64,000 nt of DNA from Corallochytrium limacisporum (lineage: Eukaryota > Opisthokonta). The position numbers and the translations under genes were made by a program. The first letter of the stretch is position 1. The number at the start of each line of letters is the position of its first letter. Below the pieces are notes generated by a model. It was not told the DNA's origin. It saw only the letters and a program-made list of their open reading frames with translations, and made no database searches. The DNA lies in assembly GCA_002811645.1 (NCBI GenBank), contig PDIP01000039.1:154911-218910 (forward strand). The letters are read 5' to 3'. This document shows positions 11,424 to 21,891 of the stretch, piece after piece.

Positions 11424-14400
11424 GAGGTTCTAATTATTCCTTTAATACCTCTTCTTATTATGAACTTGGTCAGCTGACCAGCCGACTTGACGTTCAGAAT
11501 GTCTGTCAAACTGTCCTCCCATTCGATAAATGTGACCTCCCGAACCGTCCGACCAATGTCAAATAACAAGCCCTTACAATTCTCTTGGACCAACCCCCTG
11601 GGTGAGCACTGGTCTGCACGGCCAAGCCAGGAGGGCCCCCACACACTTTCGCAGCTGGGCCCAAGCTTTCTTCAGTGCATGATTTCGATGACAGCTGCCT
11701 ACATTGGAAGTGTGTGCGGGTATATTTCACCCGCCGTTCTTAAGGCTCTTGTGTGGCCGGGAAGCGGGCAGGGCAGGGAGGGATATTTTTGGCGGACCCA
11801 GCCCATTGGCAACAAAACGGCAACAAAAGATTTAGTGTACACAGGGACGGGTCGGTGTTGTAACTCACCTGTGCGCCGACTACGGGGTCTCTGGGTCGTA
11901 CACGAAGAAACGGGGACTGATGAGCACCGGAGGGGAAGAATCCGACTGCGGGTTCTCCGCAAGAGACAGCACGCGAGCAGGACCGCAGCACAGATCCTGC
12001 TACTTTCCTTGGTACCCATTGGTTTTGCGAAACGCACCGGTACAAACTGCCTGGAGCTTCTTACTGATCGAAAGGAGGAAGAGGGGGAGTGGTTTCGAGA
12101 ATTCTAGAGAGGAAGAAAGATTTTTGCAAAAAAAAAAAAAATAACACGCAAAACGAACCCGCGATCCGCAGCTGCTGGAAGTGTTTGCTGTTGCAGAAGC
12201 CGGTCGGGCATGGGAGGGTTATTTTGGTTGCGTGGGTCGTCGGAGACGGAGGAGACAGGGCTAATTGCATTGCTGTGCTGGCAGGGGAGGAGAAGGAGAA
12301 GAGCGGCTCGGGTTCGGGAGAGGTGGTGTATTAAGTATTTGCACGCATAAAGAGTCCGAGCGATCCTTAGTTAGCATCGCGGCCGATTGCCCTCGCTCGA
12401 ACACCCAATAAAACATGACTTAGGGTATTGCCTGGGACGGACAGGTCCTGCTGGTGAATCTGCCATCCATTCTAGGTTGGTAATTGCGTTTTGGTGGAAT
12501 TGGGTGCAGGGAAATCTCCGCTGCTGCGCCATGGAATGTTTTGACTTTTCATGCTGACATACTGACCCGAACTCCAGCGAACACCTATAATGAACCCGGC
12601 CGGCATTTGCCACCACCACCAAGCGGAGCGGGCAAACGGACCAGAAGTCAACCAATTGCCGCATATCCACTGCCATAGATTACCAATCGCAACGCTATCA
12701 AAACAGAGACAAAGAAATGGAAACACAAACAGCGGAGTTCAGTAATGGGCATACGCTCTCTACCCAATGGTGTACGCACTGCACAATGTGTTATTAGTTT
12801 TGATTCGTATGATCGTTCCTCGTAGGCATCGGGTTACTACTGTCCGCTACGGTGCCGGGCATCTCCAAACAAAGCCCTTTGGCATCCATACTAAGGCCGA
12901 TGGCACGGGTCGGATCGACCGGAATGAATGAAGGCCGCCACCACAAATTGATAGATGGTCGAAAGAGATAGGGCGGGCCAGAAGACCATGCATTGGTTGA
13001 GGGGCGTCAGTCTTGACAAGGACTGCGAAAATTCGAGGGTGGAATTTGCAGAGCTACCAAAGATCCAGCTGCTGTTTAGCTGTCCGGGACTGATGCGCAG
13101 AAGTGATACGCCCGCGACAAGGGAGCCCAAGCTGACAAGGTGCTCAGTACAAATCATCTTCCATTCACAAAACTTGTGTCGCTCGCCCCCTTACCTCCCG
13201 TCAAAGACGTGGAGTATTTGGGGAAGGGGGTTTTTTTGGGACAAGCAATGGAAAAAGAAAATGATCCGCTGAAGTGCGCCCCCCCCCCCTCTTTTTCCTC
13301 TGGCGCAAACGTCAGCGGCGGCACTAACATTGTAACTGAATTCATCTTCTGGTTGAGGAACAAGGTACGGTCTGCAGACTTACCACAAAGAGTGCAAGGA
13401 TTGGAGAGGGAAGGGAGCGGCTGCAAAGACGGGTAAATAGCCGACGGCGTAAAGTATAGCAGTATATTTTATATGAAGAGCTACCCCTCGTGAGCGAGGT
13501 GACTGTATCATTGGAGTGTCCCGAGAAATCAGGCAGTTTTTATCCTTTCGACCGAGCGCTACGTAGACGGGTGACCACTAGTGAACAAGCCCCGGATTGC
13601 CAACCCCCAAGAATAACAAACGAGTCAACGTCTGCGATTAGCTATGACTCATTCAATGCCTGCCATCTGGAAAGATAGACCATGGCAGATCTGCAATGGA
13701 GAGGGGGTAAGGCAGGGCTTCGCCCTAAACAAGATGGTGATACCATGACGGGCTCTCCTGTGTATTAGCCCGAGCCCCTAGATCCTAGGTGAGCAGTGAA
13801 GTGGATGCGACCATGAACCCGACATCGCGGGCACACAGGGGCCCAGCAGACCAACCCGGCCACGACTTGTCCTCACAGATACATGTCGGGAGACTGGGGC
13901 CTATGGACCTTATGGACTCACCATGGGGCGCACTGCGTATGGAGTCATACTCGCGCCGGACAACGATGGTGTGTGGGCTGCCTGAGACCCACCCCCACCC
14001 CCCACTTAGCCGTGAAGTCTGGTGCGCGCTCTTAGCTCTCTCCACCTATAAGACTGAGCCCCCAATAAGTCATTAATGCCATTTTGTAAGACTCACTCGC
14101 CCTCACCACTCTACTGCATTCCACTACACCTGTTGACGCAGACACGATAGAGAATGTACTGGTGGGGGAAGTCGCGACGCCGGGTGCAACAGAACAGAGC
14201 CCCGCCAGCCGAGCGGGGACGGGGGTGGGTTGAGTATCGAGACTCAGCGATGCGCCGGGCTCCGGAACCATGAGCCTTGCGTGGGCACCGTATAGATGGT
14301 ATTTTACTTGACTGATCTCCTCCCCTTGTCACGAATGCACTATTTGAAAAAAATAAGAGCAATTTACGGGCGAATAAGTGGCATATATAATACTTAGGCT

Positions 14401-14495
14401 GGTTGAGACAAAAATGAGACGCGACATGTGACGGTCGGAAACGTTCGGCTACACGAAACATTGGGATTTGGAAGATAAAGAATTACTTCTCAACC
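11424..14495. other. 3.1 kb intergenic region, no gene recognised
   Basis: This is the shared 5' region of the minus-strand aldehyde dehydrogenase and the plus-strand gene at 14496. Open frames up to 206 codons are present but show no domain, targeting signal or codon bias. It contains an A-run at 12128-12141 and a C-run near 13279-13288. No tRNA or repeat family was recognised. Confidence 0.65.
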
Positions 14496-15275
14496 ATGTC
14501 AGATAAAGAAACAGCAAGCACAGAAGTGCCAATGCCGTCGCCAGAGTCCGCAGTGCCAAACACAGATCTATCTTTTGACGAAGGCCCGTCTTCGACTGGT
14601 CCTTCGTCAATGGACAAAGGCAAGGACAAAGCACAATGGCAGGAAACTTGTATCGGTTTCTGGTCTCAGAGTGGCATTAGACAGAGAGAAGGTTTGCCCG
14701 GAATATGCAAAGGCATCAGTATAGTAACTACAAAAAATGACGAAGACTTTGACGGGAATGAAGCCAGTCTTACTACGGGCCTGCGGGTTGTGATAACGAC
14801 GGTTGATCCAGACGAACAGGACCACGATATGAAGGGGAATTCACGACACAATACAGCAGCACAAAGCCGGGCAACAACAACCCAGGCAACGGCTGGTAGT
14901 GTTCCGCCGTCCACATCCACATCGACGAGTGATCACGAACCAACTCCAGCGACGGGCACGTTGAGTGGGGCTCGTCCAGGTCTGTTCACGTTCCTGTTTC
15001 GGGAGGTGCGTGATTTTGCGACCAACGATCAGAAACGAGCTGAATTTCTAGAGCACGCGGGACAAACTATCGAGAAGGAGAAAGTTTTGATTGGGCGCAT
15101 CTGGGGAAACATTGTGAGCATGAAGGCGCTGAATCAGACGGCCACATTTATGTCACAGGTGGCACAGAAGTCAATTAATGATATCAAATCAAAGTTCGGC
15201 GGCGGCGAGGATGCCGGGGACAAGAAAAGCGGCAGTAGTGGAGGCGTGCCACCGACAGGATCGGGTAGAAACTGA
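14496..15275 (+). CDS. unknown protein with disordered N-terminus and helical C-terminus
   Basis: An ATG-initiated frame of 259 codons that I do not recognise. Residues 1-155 are Ser/Thr/Pro-rich and acidic and look disordered, including a Ser/Thr-rich run around 135-150. Residues 160-235 are the only part that looks folded: a predicted pair or trio of amphipathic helices containing LFTFLFREVRDFATNDQKR and FMSQVAQKSINDIKSKFGG. The tail is Gly/Ser-rich. There is no signal peptide or membrane segment. It converges on the giant membrane-protein gene, with 82 bp between the two stop codons. The ATG context (AACC before ATG) is acceptable. It could be a real lineage-specific gene or a chance frame; the absence of stops over 780 bases and the helical C-terminus favour a gene. 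Confidence 0.55.
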   Translation: MSDKETASTEVPMPSPESAVPNTDLSFDEGPSSTGPSSMDKGKDKAQWQETCIGFWSQSGIRQREGLPGICKGISIVTTKNDEDFDGNEASLTTGLRVVITTVDPDEQDHDMKGNSRHNTAAQSRATTTQATAGSVPPSTSTSTSDHEPTPATGTLSGARPGLFTFLFREVRDFATNDQKRAEFLEHAGQTIEKEKVLIGRIWGNIVSMKALNQTATFMSQVAQKSINDIKSKFGGGEDAGDKKSGSSGGVPPTGSGRN

Positions 15276-15357
15276 ATTTGAACTAGGATTACTTTTTAGC
15301 TTTGAATACACATTTTCTGTAATGAGTACCAAGAGTGCATCTGTTGGTTTAGTGGAG

Positions 15358-18300
15358 TTACAAGGCCTTGGTTATAGTTCGCCCTCTGGCGTCAGACCGC
15401 TGCAGGTAGATTTGCATAATGATGTAGACACAGCCGACAATGCCAAATGGCCAGAGAAACTCACTCTGTGCAATTGTGGCGGCAAAGGCATTGAACGGCA
15501 GCAATGGCCAGAGGATATCCTCACGACACAGGGAGCCCAATCGGATGAAGCGGGCAAAGAAAACGTGCGCCGGTAAGGCCAGGATCAATGCTGCAAGATC
15601 AATCAAGAGATCTATAAAGCGGCCATCGTTGGCTACGACACCCGACGGATCGGTGGCCAGGAAAATACACAGATCCACAGTAAAGAACATAAGAGCTACA
15701 AAGTTGATGGTGAAGACCAATGGATAATACCGGGCCCTAGTCTTCTTCTCACCGCTCTCCCAGTTGACAAAAAGGACGACGGGTGTGAAGGCGAGCACCA
15801 GCCAACCTGGAGCGTCGAGGTACTGCCAGGTTACAAGGGTCATGCCCAGCATGGACTTGACCACCGAAATGTTCCCACAGATGGCGAGGTCCGGACGAAT
15901 GGCCTGTACACGGCGGTTCCGCAGCATAGCTTGACTGCTAGACAGCACGAACTTGATCACTGCACAAAGGATCAAGTGGTATGCACTGTGAAAGGCAATC
16001 ATAAAGATAGTCGTGTCCGTCAAGAGATCATTCACAATCCAAGGATCCTTGATCGCTGCCACCACAGTGTAGATTTCGGTGAGGACTGTCCCAATCAGTA
16101 TGATTGTGCCGAGTGAATGGAAAAAGTACAGTTCTTGCCGCTTCCAGATGTTGCCTGATAGCGCCCCATACAGCCAAGCGACATTCGCAGATCCAGCCAC
16201 ACCACATGCAAAGAGACAAAGAGGCGTGTGGGCGTAGGGGAGACCATACAGTGCCGCTAGGCAGTTCAGCGACATTGACAGCTGGCCCACGTAGGCCATT
16301 CGCAGGAATCGCCTCACAGACAGGGAGAACCCAGAGTAGGTGCGCAGCAGAAACAGTGATGCTGTTGTAACGGACGCAAATGCTGGAGCCGCAAAATCGG
16401 CGTAGGATCCCACCACACCGCCGTGGTCTTGTCTCACCTTCCCCATCGCATAGATGACTTCATGAGTAGGGAGTCCTAAAGGATTCAAGATCAGTCCCAA
16501 AAAGTCTTTTCTCAGTCGGACTAGAGGGATAGACGGACGGAAGCCGATGCAGCAGATCCCGACAACCAATGCAATGAAATTTATCCGGCGCATATGTAGA
16601 TCCACAATGCTCACTCCGACGCATACAACTGATAGCGAAAGTTTAAAGTACCCAATAAGCAGCATGAGTCGCGTCTGCTGAGGTACTGCACCGTAGAAAT
16701 CATTCTCATTGAAAACTTGAACCCAGAAAGCCAGCAGAAGGACTGCAATACCAGCCTCCATCCATCGCAGTTTTCTCACCGTATCCTTGTCTGCGATAAT
16801 TCCATTGTTCTTCTGAATCGCACTGGCAGAAAGGGAACCGATCCCGATGATGGGAAGTGTGTGGACAACGACCAATAGTACAGCTGTGAATGTGTAGACG
16901 GTTGTGGGATCGTTCATTCCCGAAACGAGTATCAATTTGCCACCACCGAGTGCAAGCACTATCCTGCCGACTGTTTTGTTGATCATTTTTGTGTATAGCA
17001 AATAAACGCACAACGCAGCGTTTATGATGGCTGTTGATATCAAAAACCAAACGGGATACATAGGTGTTTGCAGGAAAGACTCGTGACTCGACGGGGTCTG
17101 CGTGTAGATCTCCGCCCGATCCGCTGCCAGCGTGCACTCCAGAAAGAACGATAACGACACCTCTGTCGCTACACAGATCCCTAAGATCTTCTCGATCCGT
17201 TTACGAGTCTCATTCCTCGAAACCCGGTGAATAGCCACCGAGCTAAAGCAAACTATCTGCAACGCTGCTGTAACCACCAGCATAACTGCCACAGCTTGCA
17301 ATGACAACCCAGTACGGAAAGTATAGCGCAAGTCATATACTAACAGCACCATGTCCCAGCCTCCGCAAGTGCATACACAGACAAGGAACAGGGCCGCCTT
17401 CTCCTTTGTCCAACCGGGATCCTTCATCACCCATGGCAGTGTCAGACCCATGACACATGCCACAACGGTTGCAATAGTGATTGGCCACGGGGTCTGTAGA
17501 ATCTGCGAGAGCGTATATCCAGCGAAGGAGGATAGAACAAGAGATACGTGCATGGGAATCAGTTTCGTTAGAATACCGACAAGGTACCCAAGGAAGCTGA
17601 AAGTCAACCAGGACACAACGAAGAAAAGCTCGAATCCCCATGTTGTGTAGTGTTCAAAGGGGAAAATGTTACCGCACATTTCAGTCATTACTGCTGAAAA
17701 ACTGATTGTGACCAGCAGCACTCTGACTAGCTGCAAAAGATCGACATTTCCGACCCAAATGTGGTGGCGATCAATGGTTTCTGGAAAATCTTGATAAGCC
17801 GTAAGAGGCACATTCGCCAATCGTATCCAGAGTAGAGGCAAGAATACGTAGAGACCGAGGGAATAAACCATGCGCCAATCCCAGAACATGGCACTCAAAA
17901 CAGTCACCAGGTCGTAGACGTCGCGGATGAGAAATTGCTGCCTAAATGCCGACCATTCGATTGCATTGAATACGGTTGCAGAGATAAGAGTATGGTACAG
18001 AAACAGAGACCTGTAAAAATACAGGAAAACAGTGGAACCTGTTGACAACCAAAGGCCCTGATAGACATCGTGTCCTTGCTTCAATCCCCACAGCGTACTC
18101 ACGCTTAATAGCACAATGTTGATATCCACATAGCCGAAAATCATATTGCTTGGGTTTGCACCACCATAGTCTGCGTCTAGGGATGTTATCCGAAAGCAGC
18201 TGCGAAAGGATGACAGTCTCTGCAGATACGAAATCGGCATTAGGTATGTGAGTAACATCCACATGATACCTGTACACGCAAAAGGAAGTACAGCCTGCGT

Positions 18301-19023
18301 GGACATCCTAATTTTTGTAACCCATTTGCGAACATTTCTATCCGTACTACTGACCCCAAAGCTGGCCGTGTAGTTGAGCAGTAGGGTCATCATCATTAGT
18401 GTGCGGAAGTACCGTGGAATCGGACCCATGAAAATAGCAATGGCACTGGGTGATGTTCCTGGTGCTACCCAGTCCTTACCAAACATGTCCGGTATACTAA
18501 TTACCCAGAATGCTGCCAATGGTAATGCCCACACTCGAATTGTCCACAACAATCCCCTGGTTATCTTGGACGGAAACAATCTATCATAGACTTCCGTGTC
18601 CATGAACCATCTTGTGCTAACTGTTAAGAAAGTAGCGAATACTAAAGGCCAGATCGATCCAACAGCTTGAGCAGTGAAGCCGAAATATAGTAGCGCAGGC
18701 GCCACCAGGGCAGCTTCTGCACTGCTGTATACTGTTGCTGCTGGCGTGCTAACATAACTTGATTTTGTCCGATCTGATATCACACTCGTTGACCCGTTTG
18801 AGTCTCCTGTGTGGCTAGAGACTCGGATAAGAGCAGATAAGTTCACTCCTGACAAAGACTGTTTTATAGTTCGCTGAATTTTTGGGCTCGACGGGAGAAA
18901 AGAACTTCTCTGCGATGACTCCACCGAAGGTGGGTGTGCAACACTCCTTGATTGCTCTGATCCCCGCGACCTCATGCGACCGTTGACTGTTCCAGCCGAA
19001 GCATCCTCCGGTTTGCCTACCAT
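15358..19023 (-). CDS. giant polytopic membrane protein (about 27-29 TM), unknown family
   Basis: This single frame of 1,221 codons starts at the first ATG. Residues 1-80 are a Ser/Arg-rich cytosolic-looking tail without a signal peptide. From about residue 85 to the C-terminus the protein is an almost unbroken series of 20-25-residue hydrophobic segments joined by short loops; I count 27-29. There is no extramembrane domain, no ATP-binding motif, no large hydrophilic loop and no DxD or catalytic signature that I can name. The length and density exceed common transporter superfamilies of 12-14 segments, so an internal duplication of 12-14 segments is possible. I do not recognise the family. 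The gene diverges from the ZIP transporter at 19763 and converges on the small gene at 14496-15275. Confidence 0.9.
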   Translation of the reverse strand: MVGKPEDASAGTVNGRMRSRGSEQSRSVAHPPSVESSQRSSFLPSSPKIQRTIKQSLSGVNLSALIRVSSHTGDSNGSTSVISDRTKSSYVSTPAATVYSSAEAALVAPALLYFGFTAQAVGSIWPLVFATFLTVSTRWFMDTEVYDRLFPSKITRGLLWTIRVWALPLAAFWVISIPDMFGKDWVAPGTSPSAIAIFMGPIPRYFRTLMMMTLLLNYTASFGVSSTDRNVRKWVTKIRMSTQAVLPFACTGIMWMLLTYLMPISYLQRLSSFRSCFRITSLDADYGGANPSNMIFGYVDINIVLLSVSTLWGLKQGHDVYQGLWLSTGSTVFLYFYRSLFLYHTLISATVFNAIEWSAFRQQFLIRDVYDLVTVLSAMFWDWRMVYSLGLYVFLPLLWIRLANVPLTAYQDFPETIDRHHIWVGNVDLLQLVRVLLVTISFSAVMTEMCGNIFPFEHYTTWGFELFFVVSWLTFSFLGYLVGILTKLIPMHVSLVLSSFAGYTLSQILQTPWPITIATVVACVMGLTLPWVMKDPGWTKEKAALFLVCVCTCGGWDMVLLVYDLRYTFRTGLSLQAVAVMLVVTAALQIVCFSSVAIHRVSRNETRKRIEKILGICVATEVSLSFFLECTLAADRAEIYTQTPSSHESFLQTPMYPVWFLISTAIINAALCVYLLYTKMINKTVGRIVLALGGGKLILVSGMNDPTTVYTFTAVLLVVVHTLPIIGIGSLSASAIQKNNGIIADKDTVRKLRWMEAGIAVLLLAFWVQVFNENDFYGAVPQQTRLMLLIGYFKLSLSVVCVGVSIVDLHMRRINFIALVVGICCIGFRPSIPLVRLRKDFLGLILNPLGLPTHEVIYAMGKVRQDHGGVVGSYADFAAPAFASVTTASLFLLRTYSGFSLSVRRFLRMAYVGQLSMSLNCLAALYGLPYAHTPLCLFACGVAGSANVAWLYGALSGNIWKRQELYFFHSLGTIILIGTVLTEIYTVVAAIKDPWIVNDLLTDTTIFMIAFHSAYHLILCAVIKFVLSSSQAMLRNRRVQAIRPDLAICGNISVVKSMLGMTLVTWQYLDAPGWLVLAFTPVVLFVNWESGEKKTRARYYPLVFTINFVALMFFTVDLCIFLATDPSGVVANDGRFIDLLIDLAALILALPAHVFFARFIRLGSLCREDILWPLLPFNAFAATIAQSEFLWPFGIVGCVYIIMQIYLQRSDARGRTITKAL

Positions 19024-19762
19024 TCTTGTAATTCCTGGAAATTATGGTGCACCCCTGTTGTTCATTGTCACTGTGTTTTTCATTGTGTTTGTCATCGTGT
19101 TGGGTTTGGCCAAGAGGACTCGTTTGGTGCTACCACTACACCGCGTACTTTTTCCAACGAACTCAACTATGATCGCTGCACAGTTGTTGCCATTCATCCG
19201 CACATATTACCCTGTAATAGCTTTCTCTTCTGCTCTGCTTAAGGCCAACCGTGAAGGCTAATTGCCGTCCAGGCGAGCTTCTCGGGCAAAGGCACAATTG
19301 TCCGAAGTACACGATTGGTGTCAGGCTGTGTAGGAAGGTTGGGTTTCACCCGGTTCCCTCTTTCCAACCGGCACCCTTCAGCCATTCGTATAATCGGGAG
19401 TCTATTTAAACACTCACCGAGAACCCCGGGGGGGGGGGGAGAACCCCGGAGGGGGTAAGGATCTGTTGGAGATGGCCCACGGTGTGGCCCCCGTCGATCG
19501 CAAAGTGGCGCATTTAGTTTTTATTTGGGTGGCGCGGCCATTTGGGCCCCCTGACAGTGCTCTGCTGCAGAGAGGTTTCAACGGCCGTGGCGGTTTCGTG
19601 GCAAAAAGGGGAGGGGGAGAGGAACTGGGGGTGAGGAAGGCGGATTCTCTTTTTGTTGTGCTTTTTGATTGTGAGTGGTTCTCCACACGCAGAGTATCTT
19701 CTATACGGAAAGATGTCCTGAAACCGGGTTCTGAAACCGGGTATTTCGAGGCAGTTTTCATA
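19024..19762. other. divergent 5' region between giant membrane protein and ZIP transporter
   Basis: 739 bp. It contains a C/G-run inverted pair near 19424-19455 (CCCC followed by G10 or more, then CCCCGGAGGGGG). The frame of the ZIP gene stays open back to about 19466, but the peptide it would encode has no signal or conservation and is taken as 5' UTR. Confidence 0.6.
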
Positions 19763-21076
19763 ATGACAATGATGAATCCTCCTTGGCGATATGGATTTTC
19801 CTTAACTCTACGGGATAGAATCAACATGATGAGGATACACAAGCCCTGGACGACAGGGTTGTGCGTGCTGTTCGCTCTGGTGTTCCTAGCAGGACTACTG
19901 GCAGTCGACGCAAAGGATGTTGGCGGAAAGGGGCCCAGCATGGATGGAGAGCTCCTGCGACAATTAAAGGCCAGCTGGGCAAAATTCAAGGCCCACAGTG
20001 AGAAGTTCTTCGACGCGAATCCCCTGCTGAGCCTTAAGGGCATTGATGAAAGCGCAGAGCAAGTCGCCGAATACCTGCACAACAATGTCGCCGGTACAAT
20101 CACCGAAGCCATGGAACGGTCCATGGATTTGGTGCGGGGCCGAGGCGCTGAGGAACTTCCTCTTCCAGTAAAGGCTTTGCTTGCCACAGCAGCGATCAGC
20201 AGCGCACCTACACTCCTTGTTATGCTTATCCCAGTCGGGTCGAACATCGACGATTCCACGATCTTGAAGTTTTTATTGAGTTTTGCAGTAGGAGGCCTGC
20301 TCGGTGATGTTTTCCTGCATCTTTTGCCCCATAGTGGTGCTATGGGAGGACACCACGACGATCATCACGGCGATCATCACGGCGGTCATCACGGCGGTCA
20401 CCACAACGATCATCACGATGGTCATCACGACGACCACCACGGTCATGACCACAGCCACGATCTCAACGGTGGACTGCTGATTCTTGCTGGCATTGCAGCA
20501 TTTTTCTTCCTGGAACTTCTCACTCGTTGGCTTCAGCTAGTTTTGACAGGTAAGAGCGGGCACGGACACAGTCACGAGAATGGTCCAAAGCAAGTCAATG
20601 CCGCAGGGAAGAAGAAGATGGGCAGTGCTGCCTTGCTCAACATGCTTGCAGATTTTGCTCACAATGTAACTGACGGCATGGCCATCGGCGCAGCGTTCAG
20701 CATCTCAGAAACTGCTGGCTACAGCACGACCGCAGCCATCTTCTTCCACGAAGTTCCTCATGAAGTTGGCGACATCGCCATCCTCATTGAGTCCGGCTAT
20801 TCAAAGTTTGCTGCCATGGCAATTCAATTCATGACTGCAGCAGGAGCGATGTTGGGTACTTACTTGGGCTTGGAGGCTGCTGCTGCCGGAGCAGCAACCG
20901 GTGGTGTGGACTGGGTAGCACCCTTCACGGCAGGTGGGTTCATCTACATCGCGACAGCAGCCATCATTCCTGATCTGCTGGAGAGTGTCTCCTTTTTGCG
21001 AATCATCCTCTACATGTTGGGCATGTATCTCGGAGTGTTTGGCATGGTGGTTGTCGCCAAGCTGGAAGCATTGTAG
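19763..21076 (+). CDS. SLC39A7: ZIP-family zinc transporter, SLC39A7/ZIP7-like
   Basis: This ZIP metal-ion permease of about 437 residues probably moves Zn2+ into the cytosol from the ER/Golgi lumen, as ZIP7 does. Seen: a signal-like hydrophobic segment (CVLFALVFLAGLLAV), an amphipathic luminal region, then eight predicted membrane segments. Between TM2 and TM3 lies a striking His/Asp/Gly repeat (20347-20460) of HHDD, HHGG and HDHSHD units. The two LIV-1 signature helices are intact: HNVTDGMAIGAAF in TM4 and HEVPHEVGDIAILIESG in TM5, which supply the metal site. The ATG at 19763 has A at -3; another in-frame ATG at 19826 sits right at the signal peptide and is equally possible. The gene converges on EXOSC4 with a 65-bp gap. 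Confidence 0.93.
   Translation: MTMMNPPWRYGFSLTLRDRINMMRIHKPWTTGLCVLFALVFLAGLLAVDAKDVGGKGPSMDGELLRQLKASWAKFKAHSEKFFDANPLLSLKGIDESAEQVAEYLHNNVAGTITEAMERSMDLVRGRGAEELPLPVKALLATAAISSAPTLLVMLIPVGSNIDDSTILKFLLSFAVGGLLGDVFLHLLPHSGAMGGHHDDHHGDHHGGHHGGHHNDHHDGHHDDHHGHDHSHDLNGGLLILAGIAAFFFLELLTRWLQLVLTGKSGHGHSHENGPKQVNAAGKKKMGSAALLNMLADFAHNVTDGMAIGAAFSISETAGYSTTAAIFFHEVPHEVGDIAILIESGYSKFAAMAIQFMTAAGAMLGTYLGLEAAAAGAATGGVDWVAPFTAGGFIYIATAAIIPDLLESVSFLRIILYMLGMYLGVFGMVVVAKLEAL
20347..20460 (+). repeat. coding His-rich minisatellite
   Basis: Imperfect repetition of CAC/CAT-containing 9-12-bp units (GATCATCACGGC, GGTCATCACGGC) encodes the His-rich loop of the ZIP transporter. It is likely prone to length variation. 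Confidence 0.8.
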
Positions 21077-21141
21077 AGCACATGATACTACATCGTCATC
21101 GTCAGTAACAATAATTTATTAAATGCTCCAGTACTGACCCT

Positions 21142-21891
21142 TTATGTTACATTAAGTCTACCAATCTTGACCTCAGCATCGGCCCGCAATGCCTTTTGCA
21201 TCAAACGTGCACTCTCAAGGCAACCTTGAATTGCCATATTGAGCACTTGAGGGAACTTCGTACTGTGGACCCGACTTTCCATGTGAATGCCTACTAACTT
21301 CTTTGATGACGGCAAAGTGGAAACAACAAGGTTCGGACCTCCACTACCCTCCTCCATATAGTTCAAGTCTATCACTGGCTGTCCATCCAAGATAGATGCC
21401 GAGCAAGCCGCCACAATGTCCTTCATGGGAACTCCGCTACTAATCAAAGCCAAGGAAGCCGCATTGATAGCTGCGGCCCGAATACCTCCATCACTCTGCA
21501 GGATCTCAATGTAGATGTTGACCTTAGTCCGTGGGTACAAATGTGTCAGAATGGCCCCATTGAAAGTTTGCTCAATTGCAAGTTCCAGTTCCCTACTCCG
21601 CTTTCCGCCCTTGCCACTGCGACGCAGACGTTCCATGCTGCTAAAGCGGGCAACACTCAGTTCGCACGACACCGTCAGCCGATCAGTGTCACCCCCAAAC
21701 GCACTAGCTTCCTTTGGACCCGCGACGATGCAAATAATCTTGGTATTTCCTTGCTCCAAATATGCAGAACCGTCAACTTCCCCATCATCTGACTGAAATA
21801 CTCCCAGTTTGCACTCAAATCGACGCAGTTCCTGCGGTCGGCGGCCATCGAGCCGCAGCCCATCTGGTGAGATGAACTCTTGCCGTGACAT
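21142..21891 (-). CDS. EXOSC4: exosome core subunit Rrp41 (EXOSC4)
   Basis: A 249-residue RNase PH-fold protein, the usual length for Rrp41/Ski6. The N-terminus SPDGLRLDGRRPQELRRF is the typical exosome RNase PH signature (R-x-DGR). It is followed by GSAYLEQGNTKIICIVAGP, and later ILQSDGGIRAAAINAASLAL and GVPMKDIVAACSASILDGQPV, all characteristic of Rrp41. In the eukaryotic nine-subunit core it forms the ring with five other RNase PH proteins and channels RNA to the catalytic subunits in nucleus and cytoplasm. It diverges from V-ATPase subunit H (1.4 kb shared 5' region). Another ring subunit, EXOSC8, lies 3 kb away. The identification against Rrp46 or Mtr3 rests on motif similarity and is strong. 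Confidence 0.95.
   Translation of the reverse strand: MSRQEFISPDGLRLDGRRPQELRRFECKLGVFQSDDGEVDGSAYLEQGNTKIICIVAGPKEASAFGGDTDRLTVSCELSVARFSSMERLRRSGKGGKRSRELELAIEQTFNGAILTHLYPRTKVNIYIEILQSDGGIRAAAINAASLALISSGVPMKDIVAACSASILDGQPVIDLNYMEEGSGGPNLVVSTLPSSKKLVGIHMESRVHSTKFPQVLNMAIQGCLESARLMQKALRADAEVKIGRLNVT

Noticed and set aside
11487-12107. 206-codon plus-strand frame upstream of ALDH
   Set aside because: Composition is unremarkable with no domain; it overlaps equally long antisense frames.
19466-19762. 99-codon N-terminal extension of the ZIP transporter
   Set aside because: It encodes no signal or conserved sequence, starts without ATG at the frame limit and passes through a G-run-rich leader; the signal peptide begins near 19826.
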